A stretch of 64,000 bases of DNA from Schauerella fraxinea. GTDB lineage: Bacteria > Pseudomonadota > Gammaproteobacteria > Burkholderiales > Burkholderiaceae_B. The position numbers were made by a program, and so were the translations under genes. Below the pieces are notes generated by a model. The model was not told the origin of the DNA, did not search any database, and worked only from the letters and a program-made list of their open reading frames with translations. This document shows positions 1 to 8,937 of the stretch, piece after piece. Within the stretch, counting starts at the first letter, position 1, and each line of letters starts with the position of its first letter. The stretch is taken from positions 62,001-126,000 of the forward strand of contig JAVDKK010000006.1 of the NCBI GenBank assembly GCA_030849945.1, in the 5' to 3' direction.

Positions 1-407
1 CGATCAAGCGTGCCCGTGCGTATGCCGCGGCCGGCGCCGACATGCTGTTTCCGGATGCCGTGCGCACCGAAGACGACATCAAGCGCATCGTGGACGCAGC
101 CGGTATCCCCATCAGCGTCAACATGGGCTTCGGTATCCGCGAACGCCCGACCACGCCGCTCATTCCGCTGCCGCGCCTGAAAGAACTCGGTGTGAAGCGC
201 ATCAGCCTGCCGCGCATGTTGCCGGCCGCTGCCATTCGCTCGATGCAGGAAGCCTTGGCCGTGATGAAGGAAGTGATTGCGACGGGTGAACCTGCGCATC
301 GTCCGGATCTGCTGGTGGGCATCGAAGACATCATGAAACTGATGGGCTACGAAGAGATGCGCGAGATGGAAAAGCGTTTGACGACGTTGCCGGCTGTGGC
401 GGCATAA
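1..407 (+). CDS. Isocitrate lyase/PEP mutase family protein (5' end missing)
   Basis: The frame is open from base 3 and already coding at the window edge, so only the C-terminal part (about 134 residues) is present. The segment RARAYAAAGADMLFPDAV and the later glycine-rich loop NMGFGIRERP resemble the C-terminal half of the isocitrate lyase/phosphoenolpyruvate mutase superfamily (TIM-barrel enzymes that make or break C-C or P-C bonds next to a carboxylate, such as methylisocitrate lyase or oxaloacetate decarboxylase). The catalytic Cys loop lies upstream of the window, so the reaction cannot be decided. Two SDR genes and a Bug-type receptor follow on the same strand, which suggests breakdown of an imported carboxylic acid. 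Confidence 0.8.
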   Translation, partial: IKRARAYAAAGADMLFPDAVRTEDDIKRIVDAAGIPISVNMGFGIRERPTTPLIPLPRLKELGVKRISLPRMLPAAAIRSMQEALAVMKEVIATGEPAHRPDLLVGIEDIMKLMGYEEMREMEKRLTTLPAVAA

Positions 408-489
408 AGCCGCAACGGCGATCGATGCCGCTCGCGCCGTCACAACGGCAAGCTCACCCACCATCGCAGTCTCAGTCGCACGCGTAACC

Positions 490-1233
490 ATGATGCCGTC
501 CCTATCCTTGCTTTCCGGTACACCCAGCGAGACGCCGAGGTGCCTGATCACCGGCGCCTCGTCGGGTATCGGCCTGGCGCTGGCGCAGCGACTGCTTGAC
601 GACGGCTGGCAGGTGATCGGCATCGACCGAGCGGCAGCGCCGCAGGACGCATCGCCAGCGTTCGTGGGCATCGTGGCCGATCTGCTCGATCCGCGCGATT
701 GCGACGCCGCGCTCGACGCCATCGGCGATACGCCACTGACGGCGATCGTGCATTGCGCGGGCATCGTGCGTTCCGGTGGGCTCACCGATACGGATATGGC
801 AGAGGCCGATGCGCTATGGCAGTTGCACGCTGGCGCGCCGATGCGCCTCATGCGCGGGCTGGCCGATCGGCTGCCCGATCATGAGGGTCGGGTGATTCTG
901 GTCTCGAGCCGTGCTGTGCTTGGCCGGCCCGGGCGTGCCGCCTACGCGGCCAGCAAGGCGGCCCAGATCGGCTTGGCACGCAGCTGGGCGGCGGAATTGG
1001 TCACGCGCGGCGTGACCGTTAACGTGGTGGCGCCGGGCGCCGTCGATACGCCCATGCTGCGCGACCCCGAGCGCGGCGCACCGCCCCGAACGGCGTTGCC
1101 GATCGGCCGCTTGATCGAACCTTCGGAAGTGGCGGCCACGATCGCGTTTCTGATCGGACGGGAAGCTGGCGCGATCACTGGACAAACGCTTTACGTGTGC
1201 GGCGGCGCGTCTCTGGATTTGCCTCATGGTTAA
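490..1233 (+). CDS. SDR family oxidoreductase
   Basis: A 247-residue classical short-chain dehydrogenase/reductase. The N-terminal Rossmann nucleotide site is TGASSGIGLA (about residues 20-30). The catalytic pair appears as YAASK, with the preceding Ser in ILVSSRA. The substrate is not predictable. The first codons are ATG ATG and no clear Shine-Dalgarno is visible, so the start may shift by one codon. The stop overlaps the start of the next SDR gene by 8 bases, which implies one transcript and probably consecutive redox steps. Confidence 0.85.
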   Translation: MMPSLSLLSGTPSETPRCLITGASSGIGLALAQRLLDDGWQVIGIDRAAAPQDASPAFVGIVADLLDPRDCDAALDAIGDTPLTAIVHCAGIVRSGGLTDTDMAEADALWQLHAGAPMRLMRGLADRLPDHEGRVILVSSRAVLGRPGRAAYAASKAAQIGLARSWAAELVTRGVTVNVVAPGAVDTPMLRDPERGAPPRTALPIGRLIEPSEVAATIAFLIGREAGAITGQTLYVCGGASLDLPHG

Positions 1234-2041
1234 TGCTTTTTCACCTGCACCGCGCGTGTGCGTGATTACCGGTGCCGCCGGCGATATTGGATCGGCGATC
1301 GCCGAACGCTTTCTTGCGCAGGGGTGCCGGGTGGCCGCCCTGGATCTGGACGCAGCCGTACTGGCCGAGCGCTACGAGGCGTGGTCTGACGTCGAAACCG
1401 ATGCGCAGTGCGCGTCCGATGACGGCATCCTGCATGACGGTGCTGCCGATCTCATGATGCTCGCCTGCAACGTGGCCGACACGGCATCCGTAGTGTCGGC
1501 AATCGATGCCGTGGCCGCCCGCTGGGGCAGGGTTGATGTGCTCGTCAATAACGCTGCCACCGTGACGTCCTCGCAACCGGTTTGCGATCTGGACGAGGCG
1601 GCTTGGCAGGTGGCGCTGGACGTCAATCTCACTGGCGCCTGGCGCATGGCGCGCGCTTGTGTGCCGCACATGGCGGCCAGCGGCGGCGGCGTGATTTTGA
1701 ATATGTCGTCTCAGCTCGGTCATGTGACCGCAGTCGGACGCGGTGCCTACGGCGTGAGTAAAGCCGCCTTGATGGCGCTCACGCGGTCGCTTGCGGTCGA
1801 CTACGCCGACCAAGGCATTCGTGCGGTCAGCTTATCGCCTGGCGCCGTACTCACCAGTCGTGTCGTCAAGCGCTACGGCGGTGCTGACGCGGCCACGCGC
1901 ACATTGGCGCCACGTTATCCCATGCAGCGGTTGGGCACGGTCGAAGACGTGGCAGAAGCCGCATTGTTTCTTACCGGCGACGGGGCAGGGTTCATTACCG
2001 GAACCGATCTGCTCGTCGACGGGGGATATACAGCCGTCTAG
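1226..2041 (+). CDS. SDR family oxidoreductase
   Basis: A 271-residue classical SDR. The cofactor motif TGAAGDIGSAIAERF is near residues 16-30, the VDVLVNNAA strand is in the middle, and the catalytic tyrosine and lysine are in AYGVSKAAL. A C-terminal GFITGTDLLVDGGY is typical of the family. It overlaps the preceding SDR gene by 8 bases and is followed 52 bases later by a Bug-type receptor, so the four genes at the left edge look like one catabolic operon. Acidic residues after the second beta strand (ALDLD) favour NAD over NADP, but this is inference. Confidence 0.85.
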   Translation: MVNAFSPAPRVCVITGAAGDIGSAIAERFLAQGCRVAALDLDAAVLAERYEAWSDVETDAQCASDDGILHDGAADLMMLACNVADTASVVSAIDAVAARWGRVDVLVNNAATVTSSQPVCDLDEAAWQVALDVNLTGAWRMARACVPHMAASGGGVILNMSSQLGHVTAVGRGAYGVSKAALMALTRSLAVDYADQGIRAVSLSPGAVLTSRVVKRYGGADAATRTLAPRYPMQRLGTVEDVAEAALFLTGDGAGFITGTDLLVDGGYTAV

Positions 2042-2093
2042 GCCTCGATGCCTAGGCTCAACAAGGGGAAGTCATGTTCGGGAGTAAAGCCGT

Positions 2094-3137
2094 ATGAAGA
2101 AGTTCGCCAACCATCGCGCATCGCGCGGTGTCGATTGCATGCGTCGCGGGATTGCCGCAGCGATGCTCGTACCGTTTATGGGACTGGTCGGCACGCTTGC
2201 CGCACCGACGCTCGCCGTGGCGGCGGATGACGCTGCCACGTACCCCACACGCGTGGTCACCATCGTCGTGCCGTTTCCCGCAGGCGGCGCCACCGACATC
2301 ACCGGCCGTTTGCTGGCCGAAGGCTTGTCGAAGAAATGGGGCCAATCGGTTGTGGTCGAGAACCGGCCCGGTGCCGGCGGTAACCTGGGATCGGAAGTCG
2401 TGGCGCGTGCTGCGCCCGATGGCTACAGCATCATTCTCGGCGTGACCGGATCGCATGGCATCAACACCTCGTTGTATTCCAATATGCGATATCACCCGCT
2501 CAAGGATTTTGAGCCTGTCACGCAAGCCACGCTGTACCCCAATGCCATCGTGGTCAATAACGAGGTGCCCGCCAACAATCTGCAAGAGCTGATCGCGTTG
2601 CTCAAGGCCGATCCGGGCAAGTACTCGTACGGTTCCGACGGCAATGGCACGGCTTCGCACCTCGGCATGGAAATGCTGCGCAGCAAAGGGCATTTTCCGA
2701 TCGCGCACATTCCGTATCGCGGCAGCACGCCGATGATCACCGATTTGATCGGCGGTCAGATCCAGGTGGGCATTACCGGCTTGCCGGCCGTGCAGGCCTA
2801 CGTGAAATCCGGCAAGCTCAAGATGATCGCCGTGACCACGGCAGAGCGCTTTCCCAGCACGCCTGACTATCCCACGGTGGCCGAGCAGGGCTTCCCCGGA
2901 TTCTCGGCGCCGCCCTGGTCGGGTTTCTTCGTGCCCAAAGGCACGCCCAAACCTATTATCGACAAGCTCTCGGCCGACATGCGCAGCGTCATGGAGCAGC
3001 CTGAAACGAAAGCGAAGATGCTTGCTGCAGGCAGCGAATTCACGCCCAGCACGCCGGAACAATTTCGTGCTTTCGTAGATAGCGAAATTACGAAATGGGC
3101 CGAGGCCGTGAAGATCTCGGGTGCCAAGGTCGACTGA
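2094..3137 (+). CDS. Bug-type tripartite tricarboxylate transporter receptor
   Basis: A 347-residue periplasmic solute-binding protein. An N-terminal signal segment (hydrophobic MLVPFMGLVGTLAAP, cut near AVAADD) precedes the family start YPTRVVTIVVPFPAGGATD. The ligand-loop motif NRPGAGGNLGSEVVARAAPDG and the pattern HIPYRGSTPMITDLIGGQ are characteristic of TctC/Bug proteins, which bind carboxylates and other small acids. No TctA/TctB membrane genes are nearby, as is usual for the many orphan Bug genes of Alcaligenaceae. An internal ATG 45 bases downstream could also be the start. The linked SDR and PEP-mutase-family genes suggest a substrate feeding that pathway. Confidence 0.9.
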   Translation: MKKFANHRASRGVDCMRRGIAAAMLVPFMGLVGTLAAPTLAVAADDAATYPTRVVTIVVPFPAGGATDITGRLLAEGLSKKWGQSVVVENRPGAGGNLGSEVVARAAPDGYSIILGVTGSHGINTSLYSNMRYHPLKDFEPVTQATLYPNAIVVNNEVPANNLQELIALLKADPGKYSYGSDGNGTASHLGMEMLRSKGHFPIAHIPYRGSTPMITDLIGGQIQVGITGLPAVQAYVKSGKLKMIAVTTAERFPSTPDYPTVAEQGFPGFSAPPWSGFFVPKGTPKPIIDKLSADMRSVMEQPETKAKMLAAGSEFTPSTPEQFRAFVDSEITKWAEAVKISGAKVD

Positions 3138-3222
3138 TCCTGGCGCGCGGTGGAGGACGTTGAATTCGTCGGAATCCTCAAGCCGTGTGCTTGTGTCCTC
3201 CAGGAAATCTCCCGCCAATAGC

Positions 3223-3255
3223 AAAGCGGACCGATAGTCGGTCCGCTTTTTCTTT
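3223..3255 (+). terminator. Rho-independent terminator
   Basis: A perfect 12-bp inverted repeat, AAAGCGGACCGA and TCGGTCCGCTTT, is separated by the three-base loop TAG and followed by TTCTTT. It lies 85 bases after the Bug receptor stop and before the convergent yihY gene. The A run on the other side means it may also stop the opposing transcript. Confidence 0.9.
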
Positions 3256-3385
3256 GCCTGCGCACGTCGCGCGATTTACGTTTTCAGTTCCTGAGCCACA
3301 ACGGGGCCAAGCTGCACGGTGCTATGTGTTGCGGTTGCGTGCGCTCATTCACCGTCTGCCCGTAATCACCCGTGGCGATGTGGGC

Positions 3386-4312
3386 TCAACCAATCGGCTG
3401 CGAAGTCGTTCCCGCGTCCATGCGTGCGGCATGCCGCGCCTTGGTACCGAAGCGCTCTGCAAACTGCCGGGTGATCACCGCGCCCATGAAGAAAATCTGC
3501 GCCGAATAATAGATCCACAACAGCAGCGCGACGACCGAGCCCGCCGCACCATACGACGATGCGACGCCGTCACGGCCCAAATACAGTCCGATGGCATACT
3601 TGCCCACCAGAAACAGAATCGCCGTAATGATCGCGCCCGGCACCACATCCCGCCACGACAGCTTCGTGCTCGGCAAGAGCTTGTAAATCACCGCAAACAG
3701 CGCGCACACCACGCTGAACGCAAACAGATTCGCAAACAGATCAGCCACGGTGGCAAACGACGACGCGGCCCACATCGTGCCGTAATAACTCTTGGCGGCT
3801 GCAAGCCCAGCATTCACGCTAAGAGAAATCAACAAGAAGAGCGCCAGTACGAGCACCAAGCCGAACGATGCAAACCGCGTCCGCACAAAACCTTTGATAC
3901 CTTCGGGCTTGGCCGCTTCCACTTCCCACATATCGTCCAGGCTCGCCTGCAGCTCGGCGAAGGCGGTCGTGGCGCTGAAGATCAGCACCCCGATCGACAC
4001 CATCGCAGCGATAATGCCGCTATTGGATTCGTGTGCGCTGGCCAGCACGGTCTGGATCACTTCCGCACCGCGTTCGCCGGTGAGGTCGCGCAGCTGATCC
4101 ACCAACTGCGCCTGCACCGCCACTTCGCCGAAGAAAAAGCCAGCCACGGCAATCACCAGAATCAGCATCGGCGCCAGCGAGAAAATCATGTAAAGGGCAA
4201 GCGCGGCACCTTTACTGGCGGCGCGATGCTTGGACCACTGCGCGGCCGATTCCTTCAGCATGGCGCCCACAGAGCGAAAGCTCATGACGCGAAGTTCGCC
4301 GGGAAGTTTCAT
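3386..4312 (-). CDS. YihY/BrkB family inner-membrane protein
   Basis: A 308-residue multi-spanning membrane protein of the YihY/virulence factor BrkB family (UPF0761). About six hydrophobic helices are visible, including GAALALYMIFSLAPMLILVI near the N-terminus and the conserved end VALLLWIYYSAQIFFMGAV. The start was set at the ATG preceded by AAGGATCC; the frame stays open further upstream but that stretch looks non-coding. Family function is unsettled, and older names such as ribonuclease BN are mistaken. It converges on the terminator at 3223-3255. Confidence 0.88.
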   Translation of the reverse strand: MKLPGELRVMSFRSVGAMLKESAAQWSKHRAASKGAALALYMIFSLAPMLILVIAVAGFFFGEVAVQAQLVDQLRDLTGERGAEVIQTVLASAHESNSGIIAAMVSIGVLIFSATTAFAELQASLDDMWEVEAAKPEGIKGFVRTRFASFGLVLVLALFLLISLSVNAGLAAAKSYYGTMWAASSFATVADLFANLFAFSVVCALFAVIYKLLPSTKLSWRDVVPGAIITAILFLVGKYAIGLYLGRDGVASSYGAAGSVVALLLWIYYSAQIFFMGAVITRQFAERFGTKARHAARMDAGTTSQPIG

Positions 4313-4574
4313 AACGGATCCTTGGGTTTTGATGCTGAAGCTTGAGGCGCGGTAAAGGCGGACAGGGCATGACGCGCTGCCCGCTGGCTTAATTGTTGAG
4401 CCCCGCAATTGGGATGCCCATAGCGGAACGGTTCGCAGCCAGTTTAACGGCGTTGACCGCACAGGTCGGCTCGTCATGGAGCGGAATGCGGATGCGGCTG
4501 GCAAAGCGAGCTATGCCCGCGCATGTAACGCCAGGCACGTCAGTGCTGATGCGCAACCAACGCCGCACAAGGCA

Positions 4575-4608
4575 AAACACCCCGGCAGGCGAACCTGTCG
4601 AGGTGTTT
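4575..4608 (-). terminator. Probable groEL terminator hairpin
   Basis: Read on the minus strand: AAACACC, one mismatch, CGACAGG, loop TTCG, CCTGCCG, GGTGTTT, then a short T run. It lies about 80 bases after the groEL stop. The tetraloop and long stem support a terminator, although the T tract is only four bases. Confidence 0.65.
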
Positions 4609-4618
4609 GTGGTGCGGT

Positions 4619-4640
4619 GGATCCGGTTTTCACCGGATCC
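4619..4640 (-). terminator. Hairpin downstream of groEL
   Basis: A perfect 9-bp stem, GGATCCGGT and ACCGGATCC, with a GAAA tetraloop on the minus (groEL) strand, 47 bases after the groEL stop. There is no T tract, so it more likely stabilises the 3' end of the mRNA or acts together with the next hairpin than terminates alone. Confidence 0.5.
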
Positions 4641-4686
4641 CAGGCAGTGCCGTTGCCGGCTTGCCTGTGAAGCAGGGAAGTTGGAC

Positions 4687-6333
4687 TTAGAAGTCCATAC
4701 CGCCCATGCCACCCATACCGCCCATACCCGGGGGAGGACCACCGGCGGCTTTGTCTTCGGCGATTTCTGCAACAGCAGCTTCCGTCGTCAGCAACAGGCT
4801 GGCAACCGAGGCGGCGTTTTGCAGGGCAGTGCGGGTCACCTTGGTGGGATCCAGCACGCCTTGTTCGACCAGGTCACCGTACTCGCCGGTGGCGGCGTTG
4901 TAGCCGTAGTTGCCGGTACCGCTGGCAACTTGGTTGACCACGACGCTGGGCTCTTCGCCGGCGTTAGCCACGATGGTGCGCAGCGGCTCTTCGATGGCAC
5001 GCAGGATCAGCTTGATACCGGCGTCTTGGTCGACGTTGTCGCCCTTGACTTGTGCCACGACAGCACGCGTACGGATCAGTGCAACACCACCGCCAGGAAC
5101 GATGCCTTCTTCGACGGCGGCACGGGTTGCGTGCAGCGCATCTTCGACGCGGGCCTTCTTTTCCTTCATTTCGATTTCGGTCGAGGCGCCGACGCGAATC
5201 ACAGCAACGCCGCCGGCCAGCTTGGCCACGCGTTCTTGCAGTTTTTCACGGTCGTAGTCCGACGACGCTTCGTCGATCTGGGTGCGGATTTGCTTCACGC
5301 GCGCTTCGATCGACTTGCTGTCGCCAGCGCCGTCGATAACCGTCGTGTTTTCCTTGCCCACTTCGATGCGCTTGGCTTGGCCCAGATCGTCCAGCGTAGC
5401 CTTCTCGAGCGACATGCCGGTCTCTTCCGAGATCACGGTACCGCCGGTCAGGACAGCGATGTCTTCCAGCATGGCCTTGCGACGATCGCCGAAGCCCGGT
5501 GCCTTGACGGCGGTGGTCTTCAGGATGCCACGGATGTTGTTCACCACGAGGGTCGCGAGGGCTTCGCCTTCGACGTCTTCAGCGATGATCAAGAGCGGAC
5601 GGCTCGACTTTGCAACTTGTTCCAGCACGGGCAGCAGGTCACGGATGTTGCTGATCTTCTTGTCGAAAATCAGGACATACGGATCTTCCATCGCGGAAAC
5701 TTGCTTGTCCGGATTGTTGATGAAGTAGGGCGACAGGTAGCCGCGGTCGAATTGCATACCTTCGACGACGTCGAGCTCGTTGTCCAGCGACTTGCCGTCT
5801 TCGACGGTAATGACGCCTTCCTTGCCCACTTTGTCCATTGCGTCGGCGATGATCTTGCCGATCGACGCATCGCTGTTAGCCGAGATCGAACCGACTTGAG
5901 CGATTTCCTTGCTGGTGGTGCAAGGCTTGGACAGGTTCTTCAGTTCGGCGACAGCGGCTGCAACAGCCTTGTCGATACCGCGCTTCAGATCCATCGGGTT
6001 GATGCCGGCGGCCACGTACTTCAGGCCTTCCTGGACGATCGACTGGGCCAGAACCGTAGCGGTCGTGGTGCCGTCACCAGCGTTGTCGGAGGTCTTGGAA
6101 GCAACTTCCTTGACCAACTGAGCGCCGATGTTTTCGAATTTGTCTTTCAGTTCGATCTCTTTCGCGACCGACACACCGTCCTTGGTGACGGTGGGGGCGC
6201 CGAAGGAGCGCTCGAGCACCACGTTGCGACCCTTGGGGCCCAGGGTGGTTTTGACAGCGTTGGCGAGGATGTTCACGCCACGGACGATGCGGACGCGGGC
6301 GTCATCACCGAACAATACTTGCTTGGAAGCCAT
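4687..6333 (-). CDS. groEL: 60 kDa chaperonin GroEL
   Basis: A 548-residue chaperonin, the usual length. It forms the double-ring ATP-driven folding chamber in the cytoplasm, working with GroES. Visible hallmarks are LGPKGRNVVLERSFGAPTVT and KDGVSVAKEIEL near the N-terminus, the nucleotide-site DGTTTATVLAQ, and the C-terminal GGM tail (GMGGMGGMGGMDF). It lies 54 bases downstream of groES and is co-transcribed from the CIRCE-controlled promoter. Confidence 0.98.
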   Translation of the reverse strand: MASKQVLFGDDARVRIVRGVNILANAVKTTLGPKGRNVVLERSFGAPTVTKDGVSVAKEIELKDKFENIGAQLVKEVASKTSDNAGDGTTTATVLAQSIVQEGLKYVAAGINPMDLKRGIDKAVAAAVAELKNLSKPCTTSKEIAQVGSISANSDASIGKIIADAMDKVGKEGVITVEDGKSLDNELDVVEGMQFDRGYLSPYFINNPDKQVSAMEDPYVLIFDKKISNIRDLLPVLEQVAKSSRPLLIIAEDVEGEALATLVVNNIRGILKTTAVKAPGFGDRRKAMLEDIAVLTGGTVISEETGMSLEKATLDDLGQAKRIEVGKENTTVIDGAGDSKSIEARVKQIRTQIDEASSDYDREKLQERVAKLAGGVAVIRVGASTEIEMKEKKARVEDALHATRAAVEEGIVPGGGVALIRTRAVVAQVKGDNVDQDAGIKLILRAIEEPLRTIVANAGEEPSVVVNQVASGTGNYGYNAATGEYGDLVEQGVLDPTKVTRTALQNAASVASLLLTTEAAVAEIAEDKAAGGPPPGMGGMGGMGGMDF

Positions 6334-6387
6334 TCTTGATTCCTTGTATTCGTTTTTGCGATTACGAGTGCTATCGGGGAAGTGCGA

Positions 6388-6675
6388 TTACGAGATCACG
6401 GCGAGGATTTCTTCCTCGCGGATAACGAGCAATTCCTCGCCATCGACCTTGACGGCTTGGCCGGCATACTTGCCGAACAACACCTTGTCGCCTGCTTTCA
6501 GGTCGACCGGCAACAGCTTGCCGTCTTCCGTCTTCTTGCCGGGACCGACAGCAATGACTTCACCTTGGTCGGGCTTTTCAGCCGCGCTTTCAGGGATGAC
6601 GATGCCCGAGGCAGTGGTGCGCTCGTTGTCCAGGCGTTTGATGATCACGCGATCATTCAGGGGACGCAGGGCCAT
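6388..6675 (-). CDS. groES: 10 kDa co-chaperonin GroES
   Basis: A 95-residue co-chaperonin that caps the GroEL ring. It begins MALRPLNDRVIIKRLD and has the mobile loop (residues about 16-33) with the family hydrophobic triplet in TASGIVIPESA. The ATG is preceded by CAGGAG. It is the first gene of the groESL operon, with the CIRCE operator about 63 bases upstream. Confidence 0.98.
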   Translation of the reverse strand: MALRPLNDRVIIKRLDNERTTASGIVIPESAAEKPDQGEVIAVGPGKKTEDGKLLPVDLKAGDKVLFGKYAGQAVKVDGEELLVIREEEILAVIS

Positions 6676-6737
6676 GAAAAACTCCTGTAATTAGGTAAAT
6701 AAGACACGAAGGTCTGAGACACATGGGTCCGAGAGTG

Positions 6738-6764
6738 TTAGCACTCTCTAGGATCGAGTGCTAA
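6738..6764 (-). promoter_or_regulatory. CIRCE operator (HrcA binding site)
   Basis: A perfect TTAGCACTC-N9-GAGTGCTAA inverted repeat upstream of groES. This is the exact consensus bound by the heat-shock repressor HrcA. The repeat covers the predicted transcription start, so HrcA would block initiation directly. Confidence 0.96.
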
Positions 6765-6791
6765 TTATAAGGACGATGTGACAGTCTTCAA
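6764..6791 (-). promoter_or_regulatory. Sigma-70 promoter of groESL
   Basis: On the minus strand TTGAAG (-35, 6791-6786) and a perfect TATAAT (-10, 6769-6764) are separated by 16 bases. The -10 abuts the CIRCE element, which is the usual arrangement for HrcA control. No sigma-32 type motif was obvious. Confidence 0.8.
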
Positions 6792-6841
6792 GAGGGCGGG
6801 GCGGCGGTGTTACAAAATGGTGTGGCGCTCGGCGCCTGCAC

Positions 6842-7717
6842 TCAGAGCTTGGCGAGCGCCTTGGCCAATTCGTGTTTGGCCTGATCCCAGCCCGAATCGG
6901 GCGTTACTTGTCCGGCTTGGTCCAGCACCCGCGGCAATTGCGCGGACAGGCCGTTCGCAGGATCTTGATTGTCGTCGATATGAACGCCTTGTGTCATGGT
7001 GATGTGGGCGCTTTCGAAGCTGCCGCCGCCTGCCAGCAGGATCATCCGGGTGGGCGCGTCCTCGCCCACCAGCGCCAGCAAACCGGCGCTTACGCGTTCG
7101 GGCGTGAGCACGGCGTGCGCTTCCTGGGGTAGCAATCCCTCCGTCATGGCGGTGACTGCGCTGGGTGCAAGGCAATTGATGCGGATGTCTCGGCTCGCCC
7201 CTTCAAGTGCCAGTGTTTGCATCAGTCCCACCAGTGCCATCTTCGCAGCGCCATAGTTGGATTGCCCGAAATTGCCGTACAGCCCTGAAGACGAGGTCGT
7301 CAGCACAATACGGCCGTAGCGTTGCTCACGCATCATCGCCCAGACCGCCTTGGTGGCGTGCACCGATCCCATCACATGCGTGTCGAAGACCAGGCGGAAG
7401 TCCTCCAGCGCCATCTTGGCGAACGTGCGATCGCGCAGAATCCCAGCGTTGTTCACGAGAATATCGACGCGCCCGAATGTCGCCACGGCGTGCGCCGCCA
7501 AAGCTTCCATGTCCGGGTAGCGCGTGACGTCACCCTCGTAGCCGCTCGCCTGCCCGCCGGCGTGCCGAATTTCCGCTGCAACCGCATGTGCAGACGCGTT
7601 CAGATCGTTGACGACGACCCTGGCGCCCTGTTTCGCGAGCGCGAGGGCATGCGTGCGTCCGAGTCCGCCGCCGGCACCGGTCACGATCGCCACGCGTTCC
7701 TTCAAATCCTTCAACAT
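6842..7717 (-). CDS. SDR family hydroxyacyl-CoA dehydrogenase-like
   Basis: A 291-residue short-chain dehydrogenase. It has TGAGGGLGRTHALALAKQGA for NAD(P) binding, DILVNNAGILRD, and the catalytic region TSSSGLYGNFGQSNYGAAK. The glycine-rich start and the NFGQSNYGAAK site resemble the dehydrogenase part of peroxisomal multifunctional enzyme type 2, that is (3R)-hydroxyacyl-CoA dehydrogenases. The start is the ATG after AAGGTAAATCA. It is the last gene of the acyl-CoA operon, 35 bases after the thiolase, which fits oxidation of a 3-hydroxyacyl-CoA before thiolysis. Confidence 0.85.
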   Translation of the reverse strand: MLKDLKERVAIVTGAGGGLGRTHALALAKQGARVVVNDLNASAHAVAAEIRHAGGQASGYEGDVTRYPDMEALAAHAVATFGRVDILVNNAGILRDRTFAKMALEDFRLVFDTHVMGSVHATKAVWAMMREQRYGRIVLTTSSSGLYGNFGQSNYGAAKMALVGLMQTLALEGASRDIRINCLAPSAVTAMTEGLLPQEAHAVLTPERVSAGLLALVGEDAPTRMILLAGGGSFESAHITMTQGVHIDDNQDPANGLSAQLPRVLDQAGQVTPDSGWDQAKHELAKALAKL

Positions 7718-7752
7718 TGATTTACCTTGATTCGTGTGACGGAGCGCATGGA

Positions 7753-8937
7753 TCAAACGCGCTCGAAGATGGCAGCGATGCCCTGTCCGCCGCCGATGCA
7801 CATGGTGACCAGGGCATAACGCCCCCGTATGCGCTGCAATTCGTGTAACGCCTTGGTGGCGATCACAGCACCGGTCGCACCGATTGGATGACCCAGCGCA
7901 ATGCCCGAGCCATTGGGATTGACTCTGGCGGGATCGAGATCGAGTTCGCGCATGACCGCGCAGGCTTGGGCGGCGAATGCTTCGTTGGACTCGATGACAT
8001 CCATGTCGGCGGCTTTCAATCCTGCCCGGCTCAGCACCGCTCTCGATGCGGGAACCGGGCCGATGCCCATGAGGGCGGGGTCGACGCCTGCATAGGCGTA
8101 ACCCACCAGACGTCCGATGGGAGCCAGGTTTTGAGCCTTCACCGCAGCGCCGCTGGCAAGCACCAATGCGGCAGCGCCATCGTTGATCCCGGACGCATTG
8201 CCGGCGGTGACGGTACCGCCGTCGCGTTTGAACGCCGGCCGCATGGCGGAAAGTATCTCGAGCGTGGTCCCGGCTTTGACGTGTTCGTCCGTGTCGAATA
8301 CGACTTCTCCTGGGCGCGTGGCGCTGCGGATCGGAACGATCTGGTCGGCGAATCGCCCTTCACGTATGGCACGAGCGGCGCGCTGGTGGCTGCTGACCGC
8401 AAGTTCGTCCATCATGCCGCGCGTAATCCCGAAACGCCCGGCCACGTTTTCCGCTGTGATGCCCATGTGCAGATTATGGAAAGGATCGTGCAGCGCATTC
8501 ACCATCAGGTCCAGCATAACGGTATCGCCCATGCGGGCGCCCCAGCGATTCGACGGCGACAGATATCCGGCACGCGACATGGATTCGGCACCGGCGCCGA
8601 CAGCCACCTCGCAGTCGCCGGCAGCAATGGCCTGCGCGGAGGACACGATGGCCTGAAGGCCCGATCCGCAGAGGCGATTGATATTGAAGGCCGATACCGC
8701 TTGCGGCAACCCGGCGTCCAGCGCAGCGATGCGGCTCATGTAGATGTCGCGGGGTTCGGTGGTGATGACCGTCCCCATCGACACATGGCCGATACTGTCA
8801 GGCGCAGCGCCGCTGCGTGCCACCGCTTCACGCACCACGATCGTCGCCAGTTCGGCGGGTGGGATGTGCTTCAGCGAGCCGCCGAAGGTGCCAATCGCAG
8901 TGCGCACGGCGGCGACTACATAGATGTCGTCAAACAT
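7753..8937 (-). CDS. Thiolase (acetyl-CoA C-acyltransferase)
   Basis: A 394-residue thiolase. It has the acyl-accepting Cys in NRLCGSGLQAI (about residue 89), the active-site His in GSGIALGHPIGATGA, and the second Cys in MCIGGGQG near the end. It catalyses reversible thiolytic cleavage of 3-oxoacyl-CoA. The start is the ATG of MFDDIYVVAAVRTAIG, which overlaps the end of the DUF1254 gene by 8 bases. With the CoA ligase upstream and the SDR downstream it suggests beta-oxidation-like breakdown of an unknown acid. Confidence 0.93.
   Translation of the reverse strand: MFDDIYVVAAVRTAIGTFGGSLKHIPPAELATIVVREAVARSGAAPDSIGHVSMGTVITTEPRDIYMSRIAALDAGLPQAVSAFNINRLCGSGLQAIVSSAQAIAAGDCEVAVGAGAESMSRAGYLSPSNRWGARMGDTVMLDLMVNALHDPFHNLHMGITAENVAGRFGITRGMMDELAVSSHQRAARAIREGRFADQIVPIRSATRPGEVVFDTDEHVKAGTTLEILSAMRPAFKRDGGTVTAGNASGINDGAAALVLASGAAVKAQNLAPIGRLVGYAYAGVDPALMGIGPVPASRAVLSRAGLKAADMDVIESNEAFAAQACAVMRELDLDPARVNPNGSGIALGHPIGATGAVIATKALHELQRIRGRYALVTMCIGGGQGIAAIFERV

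Larger units (their letters stand above)
4313..4686. other. Intergenic region between groEL and yihY
   Basis: About 370 bases without a convincing gene. It holds two hairpins downstream of groEL (listed separately) and the presumed yihY promoter and leader. Open frames run through it on both strands but show no family resemblance. Confidence 0.6.

Noticed and set aside
4393..6339. A 648-codon open frame on the plus strand opposite groEL
   Set aside because: groEL is certain, and the opposite frame is kept open by GC-rich codon bias. Its His/Gly/Asp-rich product resembles no protein family.
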